DNA from: Roseovarius autotrophicus | GTDB taxonomy: Bacteria > Pseudomonadota > Alphaproteobacteria > Rhodobacterales > Rhodobacteraceae | DNA: 64,000 nucleotides | NCBI RefSeq assembly: GCF_018069895.1 | Contig: NZ_JAGQDH010000014.1 | Span: 1-64,000, forward strand | Reading direction: 5' to 3' | Shown: in pieces, positions 37,568 through 46,342 of the stretch | Layout of the letters: every line of letters begins with the position of its first letter | Numbering within the stretch: position 1 is the first letter of the stretch | Notes under the pieces: generated by a model | Told to the model about the DNA's origin: nothing | Seen by the model: the letters and a program-made list of their open reading frames with translations, nothing else | Database searches by the model: none | Position numbers and translations under genes: made by a program

Positions 37568-38920
37568 ATGACAATGACAATGAAAATGACGAAACGCACA
37601 ACCCATACGCTCCTTGCGCTCGGGCTTGCCGGTGGTTTGGCGATGCCCGCCCCGGCCGCGGAAATCTATTCCAGTGGCGGGCTGACCGTGTCGCTTGATG
37701 TCGAGATCGGATCGGCGGCGTTCTTCGTGGACAACCCGAATTTCGGTCTGGGCCGGATCGACCTGAGCAACGGGGAAAACACCGGGGATACCAGCAACTA
37801 CGAGGCCTATGTCAAGCCAAGCCTCAGCTTCAGCTACGACGCAGGCGGCGTGGCCGAGCTTTACGGCGAGCTGTCCGGCGTCCTGACCGGCACTCTCGGG
37901 GATGGCGATGCGGGTGGCTTTACCGCCGGCGACGATACCGACGCCGATATCGAAGCGGCGTATCTGGGCCTGCGGTTCAACCTCACGCAGGGCGACAACC
38001 CGCTTGTGCTCGATGTCTCGGGCGGTCGGCAGGATCTGCAGATCGGCAATGGCTGGCTGTTCTATGACGGTAACTTCGACGCCTTCTCGGACAATGCCTT
38101 CTGGCTTGCGCCGCGCACGGCGTTTCGCAACACCGGGATCGTCAGGCTGGGCAACGAGCAGGTCGGCTTTACCGGTTTCTACGTCAAGGGCGACAGCGAC
38201 AACGACCGGGCCGAAGTAGGCGGGGTCGATCTCGAATTCACGACCGATTATGGCCAGTTCGGTATCCTCTACGCCGAGATCAACGATTCCGACGAAGTGA
38301 ATTTCGCACGTCGTGGCATGGAAATGGTCAGCTTGCGGGCGCTTGACGTGCCGATCCCGGCGGTCGAGGGGCTTTCGCTCAGCGGTGAATATACCAAGCA
38401 GTTCGGCGGCAAGGGCGGCAATGATTTCGACGCCCATGGCTATTACGGGCAGATCAGCTACAGCTTTGCCGGGCTGCCCTTCACGCCGACGCTGAGCTAT
38501 CGCTATTCGAAATTCAGCGGTCAGGACGGCAGCGCCGACATCAAGGCCTTCGACCCGCTTTTCTACGGCTTTGATGGCTGGGGCACCTGGTTCCAGGGCG
38601 AGATCGTGGGCGAATACCTGCTGTTCAACTCGAACCAGCGCACCCACATGGTTCATCTCTCCGGAAGCGTCAGCGAAAGCATCGGCATCGGCGCGATCTA
38701 CTATCACTTCGATCTGGACAAGAAGAATTACTTCGGCATTCCGGTGACCAGCACGGACTTTGCCGACGAGATCAACTTCTATGTGGATTGGGAGGTGAAC
38801 GACAATCTGAGCGTGGGCGCCGTGGCCGGTGTGGCCTTTCCCGGATCGGCAGCAAAGCAGGCTTTCGGCGACAACGACAACATCTACCTGTTGCAGGCTT
38901 TCGCCATCGTCAACTTCTGA
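37568..38920 (+). CDS. Predicted outer-membrane beta-barrel (porin/AlgE-like) protein
   Basis: A 450-residue protein with a signal peptide (HTLLALGLAGGLAMPAPAAE, cut probably after APAA) and a mature part made of alternating aromatic/polar strands, with short Asp/Gly turns and a terminal Phe (AFAIVNF) that matches the barrel-assembly signal. The pattern recalls alginate-export-like barrels. The ligand is unknown. It interrupts the usual ccoNOQP-ccoGHIS continuity, and a hairpin follows its stop. Confidence 0.75.
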   Translation: MTMTMKMTKRTTHTLLALGLAGGLAMPAPAAEIYSSGGLTVSLDVEIGSAAFFVDNPNFGLGRIDLSNGENTGDTSNYEAYVKPSLSFSYDAGGVAELYGELSGVLTGTLGDGDAGGFTAGDDTDADIEAAYLGLRFNLTQGDNPLVLDVSGGRQDLQIGNGWLFYDGNFDAFSDNAFWLAPRTAFRNTGIVRLGNEQVGFTGFYVKGDSDNDRAEVGGVDLEFTTDYGQFGILYAEINDSDEVNFARRGMEMVSLRALDVPIPAVEGLSLSGEYTKQFGGKGGNDFDAHGYYGQISYSFAGLPFTPTLSYRYSKFSGQDGSADIKAFDPLFYGFDGWGTWFQGEIVGEYLLFNSNQRTHMVHLSGSVSESIGIGAIYYHFDLDKKNYFGIPVTSTDFADEINFYVDWEVNDNLSVGAVAGVAFPGSAAKQAFGDNDNIYLLQAFAIVNF

Positions 38921-38943
38921 TCGCGCCGCGATTTGCGGTGTCG

Positions 38944-38970
38944 GGGCGGCCCATCGTGGGCCGCCCTTGT
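38944..38970 (+). terminator. Probable terminator after the outer-membrane protein gene
   Basis: GGGCGGCCC and GGGCCGCCC form a perfect 9-bp stem with a five-base loop, followed by TTGT; the T-run is poor. It is 23 bp after the stop. Confidence 0.65.
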
Positions 38971-39020
38971 CATTTCGGGCGCGGTTTGGGCGGGCAAATA
39001 GATCGGTTCAAGATTCAGAT

Positions 39021-39034
39021 TTGATTCAGGTCAA
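39021..39034. promoter_or_regulatory. FNR box upstream of ccoG
   Basis: TTGATTCAGGTCAA matches TTGAT-N4-ATCAA with one change (GTCAA). It is 63 bp before the TTG start of ccoG, so ccoGHIS probably has its own low-oxygen promoter, separate from ccoNOQP. Confidence 0.8.
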
Positions 39035-39096
39035 AGCCGGTGCCGTGGCATCCTGCAAGAACGCGCTCCATGACCCGAGTAGCCCGGAGTTCCGAT

Positions 39097-40533
39097 TTGT
39101 CCGATTCGCAACCGAACGCCCCGCAATCCCTCTATGCCGCGCAGGAACCGATCTTTCCGCGACGCGTCTCGGGGCCGTTCCGAAATCTGAAATGGGTGCT
39201 CATGGCGATCACCCTCGGCATTTATTATGTCACCCCCTGGATTCGCTGGGACCGGGGCGAAAGCCTGCCGGATCAGGCGGTGCTGCTCGATCTGGCGAAC
39301 AGGCGGTTCTTTTTCTTCTGGATCGAGATATGGCCGCACGAATTTTATTTCGTGGCCGGGCTTCTGGTCATGGCGGGGCTGGGCCTGTTTCTGTTCACCT
39401 CGGCGCTCGGCCGGGTCTGGTGCGGCTATGCCTGCCCACAGACCGTGTGGACCGACCTATTCATCCTCGTGGAACGCTGGATCGAGGGCGATCGCAACGC
39501 GCGGCTGCGGCTGCACCGACAAAAGAAATGGGATGTCCGCAAGCTGCGGCTCAGGCTCACCAAGTGGATCACCTGGGCTTTGATCGCGGTGGCCACGGGC
39601 GGGGCCTGGGTGTTCTATTTCACTGATGCGCCGACGCTTCTCGTTGATCTGTTCACTCTCAATGCTCACCCCATCGCCTATACCACTATCGGTGTGCTGA
39701 CCGGCACGACCTTCTTCTTCGGCGGCTTTGCGCGGGAACAGATCTGCATCTATGCCTGTCCCTGGCCGCGGATTCAGGCAGCGATGATGGATGAGGACAC
39801 GCTCACCGTCGGGTATCGCGGCTGGCGGGGTGAGCCGCGCAAGAACTCGGCCGAGGTCAAGGCCGGGGCGGAGATGGGAGATTGCGTCGATTGCATGGCC
39901 TGCGTCAATGTCTGTCCCATGGGCATCGATATCCGTGACGGGCAGCAGATGGAGTGCATCACCTGCGCGCTCTGCATCGACGCCTGCGATGATGTGATGG
40001 CCAAGCTGGGCAAGCCGCGCGGCCTGATCGACTATATGGCGCTTACCGATGAGCAGCGCGAGCGGGAGGGCAAGACGCCCAAGCCTGTCTGGCAGCATGT
40101 CCTGCGTCCGCGCACGATTCTCTATACCGTTCTATGGTCGGCGGTCGGGATCGGCCTTGTCTTTGCGCTCTTCATCCGTTCCGATCTCGATATCACGGTC
40201 GCGCCGGTGCGCAATCCGATCTATGTTACACTTTCGGATGGAACGATCCGCAACACCTATGAGGTGCGCATCCGCAACATGCAGCATGACGAGCGGGAGT
40301 TCGTGTTGAGCGTCAAGGGCGACCCGGCGATTGTCCTGTCGCTTGAAGGTCTGGAGGGCAATGTGGTCAGCGTGCCCGCCGACGAGATGCGCCTGCAACG
40401 GCTTTATCTTGTCGCGCCGCCGGGATCGGCCCCGGCGCGGGACGCGCGCAGCGAGGTGCGCATCTGGCTGGAGGATCGCGAGAGCGGGGCGCGCTCTTAC
40501 AAGGATACCGTCTTTAACGGAAGGGGCGAATGA
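39097..40533 (+). CDS. ccoG: cbb3 oxidase accessory protein CcoG (RdxA/FixG type)
   Basis: An inner-membrane iron-sulfur protein of 478 residues that reduces or handles copper for cbb3 assembly. After LYAAQEPIFPRRVSGPFR come several membrane helices with CGYACPQTVWTDL, then two 4Fe-4S motifs CVDCMACVNVCP and CITCALCIDACD, and a C-terminal immunoglobulin-like domain. I choose TTG at 39097 (SDSQPNAPQ) because GGAG lies seven bases upstream and relatives begin with MSDS; ATG at 39070 is the alternative. Confidence 0.93.
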   Translation: MSDSQPNAPQSLYAAQEPIFPRRVSGPFRNLKWVLMAITLGIYYVTPWIRWDRGESLPDQAVLLDLANRRFFFFWIEIWPHEFYFVAGLLVMAGLGLFLFTSALGRVWCGYACPQTVWTDLFILVERWIEGDRNARLRLHRQKKWDVRKLRLRLTKWITWALIAVATGGAWVFYFTDAPTLLVDLFTLNAHPIAYTTIGVLTGTTFFFGGFAREQICIYACPWPRIQAAMMDEDTLTVGYRGWRGEPRKNSAEVKAGAEMGDCVDCMACVNVCPMGIDIRDGQQMECITCALCIDACDDVMAKLGKPRGLIDYMALTDEQREREGKTPKPVWQHVLRPRTILYTVLWSAVGIGLVFALFIRSDLDITVAPVRNPIYVTLSDGTIRNTYEVRIRNMQHDEREFVLSVKGDPAIVLSLEGLEGNVVSVPADEMRLQRLYLVAPPGSAPARDARSEVRIWLEDRESGARSYKDTVFNGRGE

Positions 40534-40988
40534 TGGCAGAGCGGAAACTTACCGGGCGGCATGTGCTGTTCATCTTCGTGGGGGCCTTTGGCGTCATCAT
40601 CGCGGTGAACCTCTTTCTGGCATATTCGGCGGTCAGCACCTTTCCGGGGCTTGAGGTGAAGAATTCCTATGTCGCCAGCCAGGAATTCAACGAACGCAAG
40701 GCCGCGCAGGAGGCGCTTGGCTGGGAGGTGCGTGCCACCCATGGCGGTGGCGTGCTGCGGCTGGCCATTACCGATGCCGAGGGGCAGCCGGTGCGCGTGG
40801 CAGCCCTTGATGCCACGCTTGGCCGCGCCACACATGTGGCCGAGGACCAGCGCCCCGAGTTCCGCTTTGACGGGCGGGGCTATGTCGCGCCGGTCGATCT
40901 GGGGCCCGGCAACTGGAATATCCGTATGGAGGCCCGTGCCGAGGACGGCACCGCGTTTCAGCAGCGCGTCGTTCTGGTGACGGAGTAG
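40530..40988 (+). CDS. ccoH: CcoH (FixH) family protein
   Basis: A 152-residue protein with an N-terminal membrane helix (HVLFIFVGAFGVIIAVNLFL) and a periplasmic domain with VKNSYVASQEFNE, the FixH signature. It is needed for cbb3 oxidase assembly in relatives. Its ATGATG start overlaps the ccoG stop, so translation is coupled. Confidence 0.92.
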   Translation: MMAERKLTGRHVLFIFVGAFGVIIAVNLFLAYSAVSTFPGLEVKNSYVASQEFNERKAAQEALGWEVRATHGGGVLRLAITDAEGQPVRVAALDATLGRATHVAEDQRPEFRFDGRGYVAPVDLGPGNWNIRMEARAEDGTAFQQRVVLVTE

Positions 40989-40991
40989 GCC

Positions 40992-43175
40992 ATGACCGCG
41001 ACGCTGCGCGCCACGCCGTCTGCCTGCCCCGCCTGCGCCGCCGCCCCCGCGGCCGAGGCGCTGGCGGCGCGCGCGCTGCCGGACGCGCGAATCGCACTAT
41101 CGCTGCCGACGATCCATTGCGCGGCCTGCATCTCGAAGATCGAGGCCGCGCTCAATGCCCATGAGCAGGTGCGTTCGGCCCGCGTCAACCTCACGCTCAA
41201 GCGCGCCAGCATCGACGCCGCGCCGGACGTGACGGCAGAGGAGATGCGCGCGCTGGTCGAGGGGCTGGGATACGAGGCGCATGAACTGGACGCAGGCACA
41301 CTCAGCGCCACGGCGACCGACAAGGCCGGGCGCGACCTGCTGATGCGGCTTGCCGTGGCGGGCTTTGCCAGCATGAATGTCATGTTGTTGTCGGTTTCGG
41401 TCTGGTCCGGGGCCGAGGCCGCGACGCGCGACCTGTTTCACTGGATTTCCGCTGCCATAACCCTTCCTGCCATCGCCTTTTCCGGCGTGCCGTTCTTTCG
41501 CAACGCCTGTGCCGCGCTGCGGCAGGGGCGACTCAACATGGATGTACCGATCACGCTCGCGATCCTGCTGGCCGTTATCACATCGCTCTGGGAGACATCG
41601 CTTTCGGGCGAGCACGCCTATTTCGACGCGGCCATCGCGCTCACCTTCTTTCTGCTCGCGGGGCGCTATCTCGACCACCGCACGCGCGCCATCGCGCGGT
41701 CCGCCGCCGAAGAGCTGACCGCGCTCGAAGTGCCGCGCGCGACGCGCCTGCGGGAGCGGGCGGAGGAGGTTGTGGGGATCGCGGACCTGTCGATTGGCGA
41801 TCTGATCCTCGTGCGTCCCGGCGGTCGGATGCCCGTGGATGGCGTGATCGTCGCGGGCACGTCGGAAATCGACCGCTCGCTGCTGACCGGCGAGACGCTG
41901 CCCGTTTTCGCGGGTGAGGGGCAACAGGTCAGCGCGGGCGAGGTGAACCTCACCGGCCCGCTGACCATCCGCGCCACCGCCGTGGGGGCGGAGACCTCGC
42001 TGCATCGCATGGCCGATCTGGTGGCGATCGCGGAATCCGGGCGCTCGCGCTACACATCGTTGGCCGACAGCGCGGCCAAGCTCTATGCGCCGGGCGTGCA
42101 CATCCTTTCGGGGCTCAGCTTTCTCGGCTGGTATCTTTACACATGGGATCTGCGCACCGCGCTCAACATCGCCGCTGCCGTGCTCATCATCACCTGCCCC
42201 TGCGCGCTTGGCCTGGCCGTGCCTGCGGTCACGACGGCGGCCTCGGGGCGGCTTTTCCGGCGGGGAATGCTGATCAAGCACGAGACCGCGCTGGAGCGGC
42301 TGGCGCAGGTGGATACGGTCGTGTTCGACAAGACCGGCACGCTGACCTCGGGCATGCCGCGCCTGACCAATCTCGACACGCTGCCGCGCGACGCGATGGA
42401 ACTGGCGCTTGCGCTATCGCAGGCATCGGCGCATCCGCTGGCGCAGGCGATCACCCTCGCCGGGCGTGACGGCGGCTATGTGACGGCGGAGGTGTCCGAC
42501 ATCTCCGAAGTGCCGGGCTATGGTACCAAGGGGGTCTTCGAGGGGCAAGATGTGCGCCTTGGCCGGGCAAGCTGGGTTGGTGCCGCGCCGCGCGCCGAGA
42601 CCGCCACCTTCCTGCGGGTGGGAGAGGCCGCGCCGGTGGCGCTCACGTTCGCCGATGCGCTGCGCCCCGGTGCGGAAGAGGCGGTGGAGGCGCTGGTCAG
42701 ACAGGGCAAGCGGGTCATTCTCATGTCGGGCGACACGACCCCAGCGGTCGAGGCGCTGGCGGTGCGGCTGGGGATCGCGCAATGGCTGGCCGAGGCGCTG
42801 CCCGCCGACAAGGCTGCGCGCGTCAAGGCGCTCTCGGATCAGGGTGCGCATGTGCTGATGGTGGGCGACGGGCTTAACGATACTGCCGCATTGGCCGCGG
42901 CCCATGTCTCGATTTCGCCCGCCTCGGCGCTTGATGCCGCGCGCGTGGCCTCGGATATCGTGCTTCTGGGCAATGATCTGTCGCCCATCGGCGCGGCCTG
43001 CGAGACCGCCCGCGCCGCCACCCGCCGCATCCGCGAGAATTTCCGCATCGCCACGGTCTACAACATCGTCGCCGTGCCGTTGGCGGTGGCGGGGCTTTGC
43101 TCGCCGTTGATTGCGGCCCTGGCCATGTCGGCCAGTTCCATTACCGTATCGCTCAACGCGCTCAGGCTGAGGTGA
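40992..43175 (+). CDS. ccoI: Copper-translocating P-type ATPase CcoI (FixI)
   Basis: A 727-residue P1B ATPase that exports copper for the oxidase's CuB site. The N-terminal metal-binding domain has the CAAC motif in IHCAACISK; eight membrane segments follow, with CPC in TCPCALGLAVP, the phosphorylation motif DKTGT, HP (SAHPLAQA) and MVGDGLNDTAAL. An extra ACPAC pair lies at the very N-terminus. It starts three bases after ccoH and is followed by ccoS. Confidence 0.96.
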   Translation: MTATLRATPSACPACAAAPAAEALAARALPDARIALSLPTIHCAACISKIEAALNAHEQVRSARVNLTLKRASIDAAPDVTAEEMRALVEGLGYEAHELDAGTLSATATDKAGRDLLMRLAVAGFASMNVMLLSVSVWSGAEAATRDLFHWISAAITLPAIAFSGVPFFRNACAALRQGRLNMDVPITLAILLAVITSLWETSLSGEHAYFDAAIALTFFLLAGRYLDHRTRAIARSAAEELTALEVPRATRLRERAEEVVGIADLSIGDLILVRPGGRMPVDGVIVAGTSEIDRSLLTGETLPVFAGEGQQVSAGEVNLTGPLTIRATAVGAETSLHRMADLVAIAESGRSRYTSLADSAAKLYAPGVHILSGLSFLGWYLYTWDLRTALNIAAAVLIITCPCALGLAVPAVTTAASGRLFRRGMLIKHETALERLAQVDTVVFDKTGTLTSGMPRLTNLDTLPRDAMELALALSQASAHPLAQAITLAGRDGGYVTAEVSDISEVPGYGTKGVFEGQDVRLGRASWVGAAPRAETATFLRVGEAAPVALTFADALRPGAEEAVEALVRQGKRVILMSGDTTPAVEALAVRLGIAQWLAEALPADKAARVKALSDQGAHVLMVGDGLNDTAALAAAHVSISPASALDAARVASDIVLLGNDLSPIGAACETARAATRRIRENFRIATVYNIVAVPLAVAGLCSPLIAALAMSASSITVSLNALRLR

Positions 43176-43178
43176 TCC

Positions 43179-43337
43179 ATGAACGTGCTGGCCTATCTCA
43201 TCCCGATCTCGCTCATCCTCGGTGGCGTGGGCCTTGTGGCCTTTGTCTACACGGTGCGCTCGAACCAGTATGACGACCCGGAAGGCGATGCGCGGCGCAT
43301 CCTGTCCGACGACTGGGATGACCGGCCCAAACCCTGA
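43179..43337 (+). CDS. ccoS: cbb3 oxidase maturation protein CcoS
   Basis: A 52-residue protein starting MNVLAYLIPISLILGGVGL, one membrane helix, then VRSNQYDDPEGDARRIL and an acidic tail. This YDD-P-G-D-A-R-IL pattern is diagnostic of CcoS. It begins three bases after the ccoI stop. It is required for cofactor insertion in cbb3 oxidase of Rhodobacter. It is short enough to be missed by gene finders. Confidence 0.93.
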   Translation: MNVLAYLIPISLILGGVGLVAFVYTVRSNQYDDPEGDARRILSDDWDDRPKP

Positions 43338-43622
43338 AGCTGCCAGAACGTTCGGTACCAGGAAGGGGCAGAACGCAAGCCTGGCTCCGGGGGGCTGAAA
43401 GGCAACCTTCTCCGAATTTCGCGCCGCTTATGTGATTCTTCTCACTGTAGAACCAGGTTTTCCTGCATGATGGTTGAAAAGAATCCGTCCCTCAGGTCAT
43501 TCTTTGACGTGAAGAGACGGGCCCATCATTTGTGAAGTTGTGTGCAGATTGTTGAAAGGGCACATGAATCCTCAGGAGAGGTCCATGGTCCTTTTTAGCA
43601 GTTTGCTCAATGAGGTGCCTGC
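43338..43622 (+). other. Leader region upstream of the first efflux operon
   Basis: 285 bp without a supported protein gene. It is less GC-rich than its surroundings and marks the change from the cco block to accessory DNA. Near its end AGGAGAGG is followed by an ATG at 43585 that opens a 26-codon frame ending at 43665, inside the start of the HlyD-type gene; this could be a coupled leader, or chance. No clear promoter boxes or terminator are seen. Confidence 0.3.
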
Positions 43623-44582
43623 ATGCGACAAACTTGGGTTTGGACCGCGCTTCTGTTGGCGCTGATCGCCGGCGGTTCCTATGGCGGCTATCTCTACCTG
43701 CGGCCAGAGCCGCTGCCCGAGAGGTTGCTATACGGAAACGGCCATATTGAGGGCACCGAGGTTCGGGTTGCGGTCGAGGTGGGGGCCCGTGTCGTCGAAA
43801 GCCGCCTCGTTGAAGGTGAGACGGTGTCGCGCGGCGATCTTCTGATCAGGCTCGACGTTACGGACCTTGAACTGCGGCATCGGCGGGCGCAGGCTCTGAT
43901 AGAAGCGCTGGAGCGACAGCGCGGACGCGCCGAGCGTGAGCTGGAGACGGCACGGCATCACCTGGGAACAGCCGAGCGCGATTTGGCGCGGGCGCGCGAG
44001 CTGTTTGCGCGAGAAGTGACGCCGGAGCAACGGGTGGAACAGGCCGAAAATGCCATCGAGGAAGCGCGCGGTCGGATTGCCGCCCTGGAAGCGCAGATCA
44101 ACACCTTCGAAGCACAAGTTGAGGCGGCGCACCGAGATCTCGACCTGATCACCAGCCAGATCGACAAGACCCGCATCACCGCACCGATCGGCGGTAACGT
44201 GCTCGTCAAGGCGGTGGAGGCCGGCGAGGTCGTCCAGCCCGGACAGGTGGTGGCGGTCCTCGTTGACCTGAGCCGCATCGAACTCAGGGTTTTCATACCG
44301 GAGGGCGAGCTGGCCAGGGTGCGTCTGAATTCTCTGGCGCGGGTGCGTGTCAGCGCCTTCCCCAACCGCCTGTTCGAGGGGCGAGTGGCGCGGGTCGACC
44401 AGCAGGCGCGCTTCACGCCACGCGACATTCACATGCCGGAAGAGCGTGTGCGTATGGTCTTCGGAGTGACCATCGCTCTCGACAACCCTGACGGCCTATT
44501 GAAGCCCGGAATGCCGGCCGATGCCTGGATTCTTTGGCAACCGGATGCAGACTGGCCGGTTCGCCTGTTCGTCCCGCGGTGA
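43623..44582 (+). CDS. HlyD-family periplasmic adaptor of an ABC-2 efflux system
   Basis: A 319-residue membrane-fusion protein. Residues 7-26 form the N-terminal membrane anchor; YGNGHIEGTEVRVAVEVGARV is the first biotinyl-like hairpin half, then a long coiled coil (residues about 85-175, rich in Glu/Arg/Ala), the second half (RITAPIGGNVLVKAVEAGEVV) and a beta-barrel. It connects the inner-membrane transporter to the periplasm or a TolC-like channel. It resembles YbhG. The operon continues with an ATPase and two permeases. Confidence 0.88.
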   Translation: MRQTWVWTALLLALIAGGSYGGYLYLRPEPLPERLLYGNGHIEGTEVRVAVEVGARVVESRLVEGETVSRGDLLIRLDVTDLELRHRRAQALIEALERQRGRAERELETARHHLGTAERDLARARELFAREVTPEQRVEQAENAIEEARGRIAALEAQINTFEAQVEAAHRDLDLITSQIDKTRITAPIGGNVLVKAVEAGEVVQPGQVVAVLVDLSRIELRVFIPEGELARVRLNSLARVRVSAFPNRLFEGRVARVDQQARFTPRDIHMPEERVRMVFGVTIALDNPDGLLKPGMPADAWILWQPDADWPVRLFVPR

Positions 44583-44587
44583 CGCCG

Positions 44588-46342
44588 ATGGCACAGTCCC
44601 ATTCCGATATCATCCGGACGGAGCGGCTGGGCCGACGGTTCCGGGGCCGATGGGCGATTCAGGATATCGACCTCGGCATCGCTCGGGGCGAGATCGTGGG
44701 CCTCGTCGGGCCGGATGGCGCGGGCAAGACCACGCTTCTGCAGCTCCTGGCGGCGATCCTCGACCCGAGCGAAGGCCAGTGCCGGGTGCTCGGCCACGAC
44801 AGCGTGTGTGAGAGTGCGGAAATTACCTCGCGGATCGGCTACATGGCGCAAGGCTTCACGCTGTATGACCGGCTCACAGTCGCAGAAAATCTTGCCTTCG
44901 CCGCCAAGGTACGCAACGTTTCTGCAGCGCAACTGGCCGAGCGCCGTCAGCGCTTGCTTGCCATGGCGGGGCTTGGCACGTTTCTCGATCGCCGCGAGGG
45001 CGCGCTGTCGGGGGGCATGCGAAAGAAGCTCGCGCTTTGCACCAATCTCGTCCATGCGCCGCCGCTCCTGCTGCTCGATGAGCCGGGCCTCGGGGTTGAC
45101 CCGCTGTCGCGCCGCGAGCTGTGGCGGATGCTGGAGGCATATCGGCGCGATGGCGCAACGATCGTTTTCAGCACCTCCTACATGGACGAGGCCGAGATTT
45201 GCGACCGTGTCGCCTTCCTCGACGCTGGTCGAATGATCGCCCTTGGCACGCCAGACGAACTGCGGGCGCGCGGGACGGGCGCCGTGTTCAGCGTCGACTC
45301 CAGCCAACCCGCCGCCGTCGAGAACGCACTCGGTCGTGAACCGGAAGTTCTGGGTGTCCAGTGGCAGGCACGCCAAGTTCGTTTTGTCGTGCGGCCTGGC
45401 GACCCGTTATCATCCCGCCTTCGTGCGATACTGGCGCACCTTGGCCGGGTGGAGCCAGCACGCCCTACGATCGAAGACATCTTTGTGATCCTCACCGCCG
45501 GCGCCAGGCATGCGGCCGATGGGGAGATCGAACCCGCAAGCGAGGCGCGGGCGTTCGGCCCTGCGGAAAGCGCCACTTCGGGCATAGCGACCAATCGCCT
45601 GAGTCGACGCTTCGACTCGTTCGTCGCCGTGGATGACGTCTCGTTCGAAATTGGCGCGGGCGAGGTTTTTGGTCTCCTGGGCGCCAATGGCGCCGGCAAG
45701 ACAACGCTGATCCGCATGCTGTGCGGATTGTTGCCGCCGTCGAGCGGGAGCGCGCGGGTTGCCGGGATCGACGCGGTTACCGACCCCCAGGTCTTGCGCC
45801 AGAACATCGGCTACATGTCGCAGCGCTTTTCGCTCTATCCCGATCTCTCGGTGGGCGAGAACCTCAGATTCTTCGCCAGCGCCTATGGGCTTGGCCGGCG
45901 GGCCGCGCGCGATGCGATCACTTGGGCAAGCGCCGTAACCGGACTCGCAGAATTCGAACGTCAAACCGTCGCTCACCTGTCAGGGGCCGTTCGCCAACGT
46001 CTCGGTCTCGCCTGCACCATCCTGCATCGACCCGCAGTCGTTTTTCTCGACGAGCCAACTTCCGGTGTCGATCCGCTGTCGCGCTATCGTTTCTGGCGCT
46101 TGGTGAACGCGCTGGGAGCCGCCGGCACCACGGTGCTCGTCACAACCCATTACTTGGAGGAGGCCGCCTATTGTCACCGCCTCGGGCTGATGCACGAAGG
46201 CCGGATGATCGCGGTCGGCGACCTGGCGTCGTTGTGCGCCGGCTTGCCGTCCGATGTCCCGGCCACGGTGGAAGGCGTGTTCGTCGCCTATATCGAGCGC
46301 GAGCGCGCCCGGATGGCGCGCAGCGGCAGTAAAGCGTCATGA
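44588..46342 (+). CDS. ABC transporter with two ATP-binding domains (YbhF-like)
   Basis: A 584-residue protein with two ABC ATPase domains. Domain one: Walker A GPDGAGKTTLLQ, signature LSGGMRKKLAL, Walker B LLLLDEPGLGVD. Domain two: GANGAGKTTLIR, a degenerate signature LSGAVRQRLGL, Walker [13 protein letters not shown]. The ATG at 44588 begins six bases after the adaptor stop. It energises the two permeases that follow and overlaps the first by four bases. The layout is that of YbhF. Confidence 0.9.
   Translation: MAQSHSDIIRTERLGRRFRGRWAIQDIDLGIARGEIVGLVGPDGAGKTTLLQLLAAILDPSEGQCRVLGHDSVCESAEITSRIGYMAQGFTLYDRLTVAENLAFAAKVRNVSAAQLAERRQRLLAMAGLGTFLDRREGALSGGMRKKLALCTNLVHAPPLLLLDEPGLGVDPLSRRELWRMLEAYRRDGATIVFSTSYMDEAEICDRVAFLDAGRMIALGTPDELRARGTGAVFSVDSSQPAAVENALGREPEVLGVQWQARQVRFVVRPGDPLSSRLRAILAHLGRVEPARPTIEDIFVILTAGARHAADGEIEPASEARAFGPAESATSGIATNRLSRRFDSFVAVDDVSFEIGAGEVFGLLGANGAGKTTLIRMLCGLLPPSSGSARVAGIDAVTDPQVLRQNIGYMSQRFSLYPDLSVGENLRFFASAYGLGRRAARDAITWASAVTGLAEFERQTVAHLSGAVRQRLGLACTILHRPAVVFLDEPTSGVDPLSRYRFWRLVNALGAAGTTVLVTTHYLEEAAYCHRLGLMHEGRMIAVGDLASLCAGLPSDVPATVEGVFVAYIERERARMARSGSKAS

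Noticed and set aside
33757-37601. Two very long minus-strand frames (554 and 639 codons) opposite ccoNOQP
   Set aside because: Histidine/arginine-rich shadows of the cco genes with no family motif.
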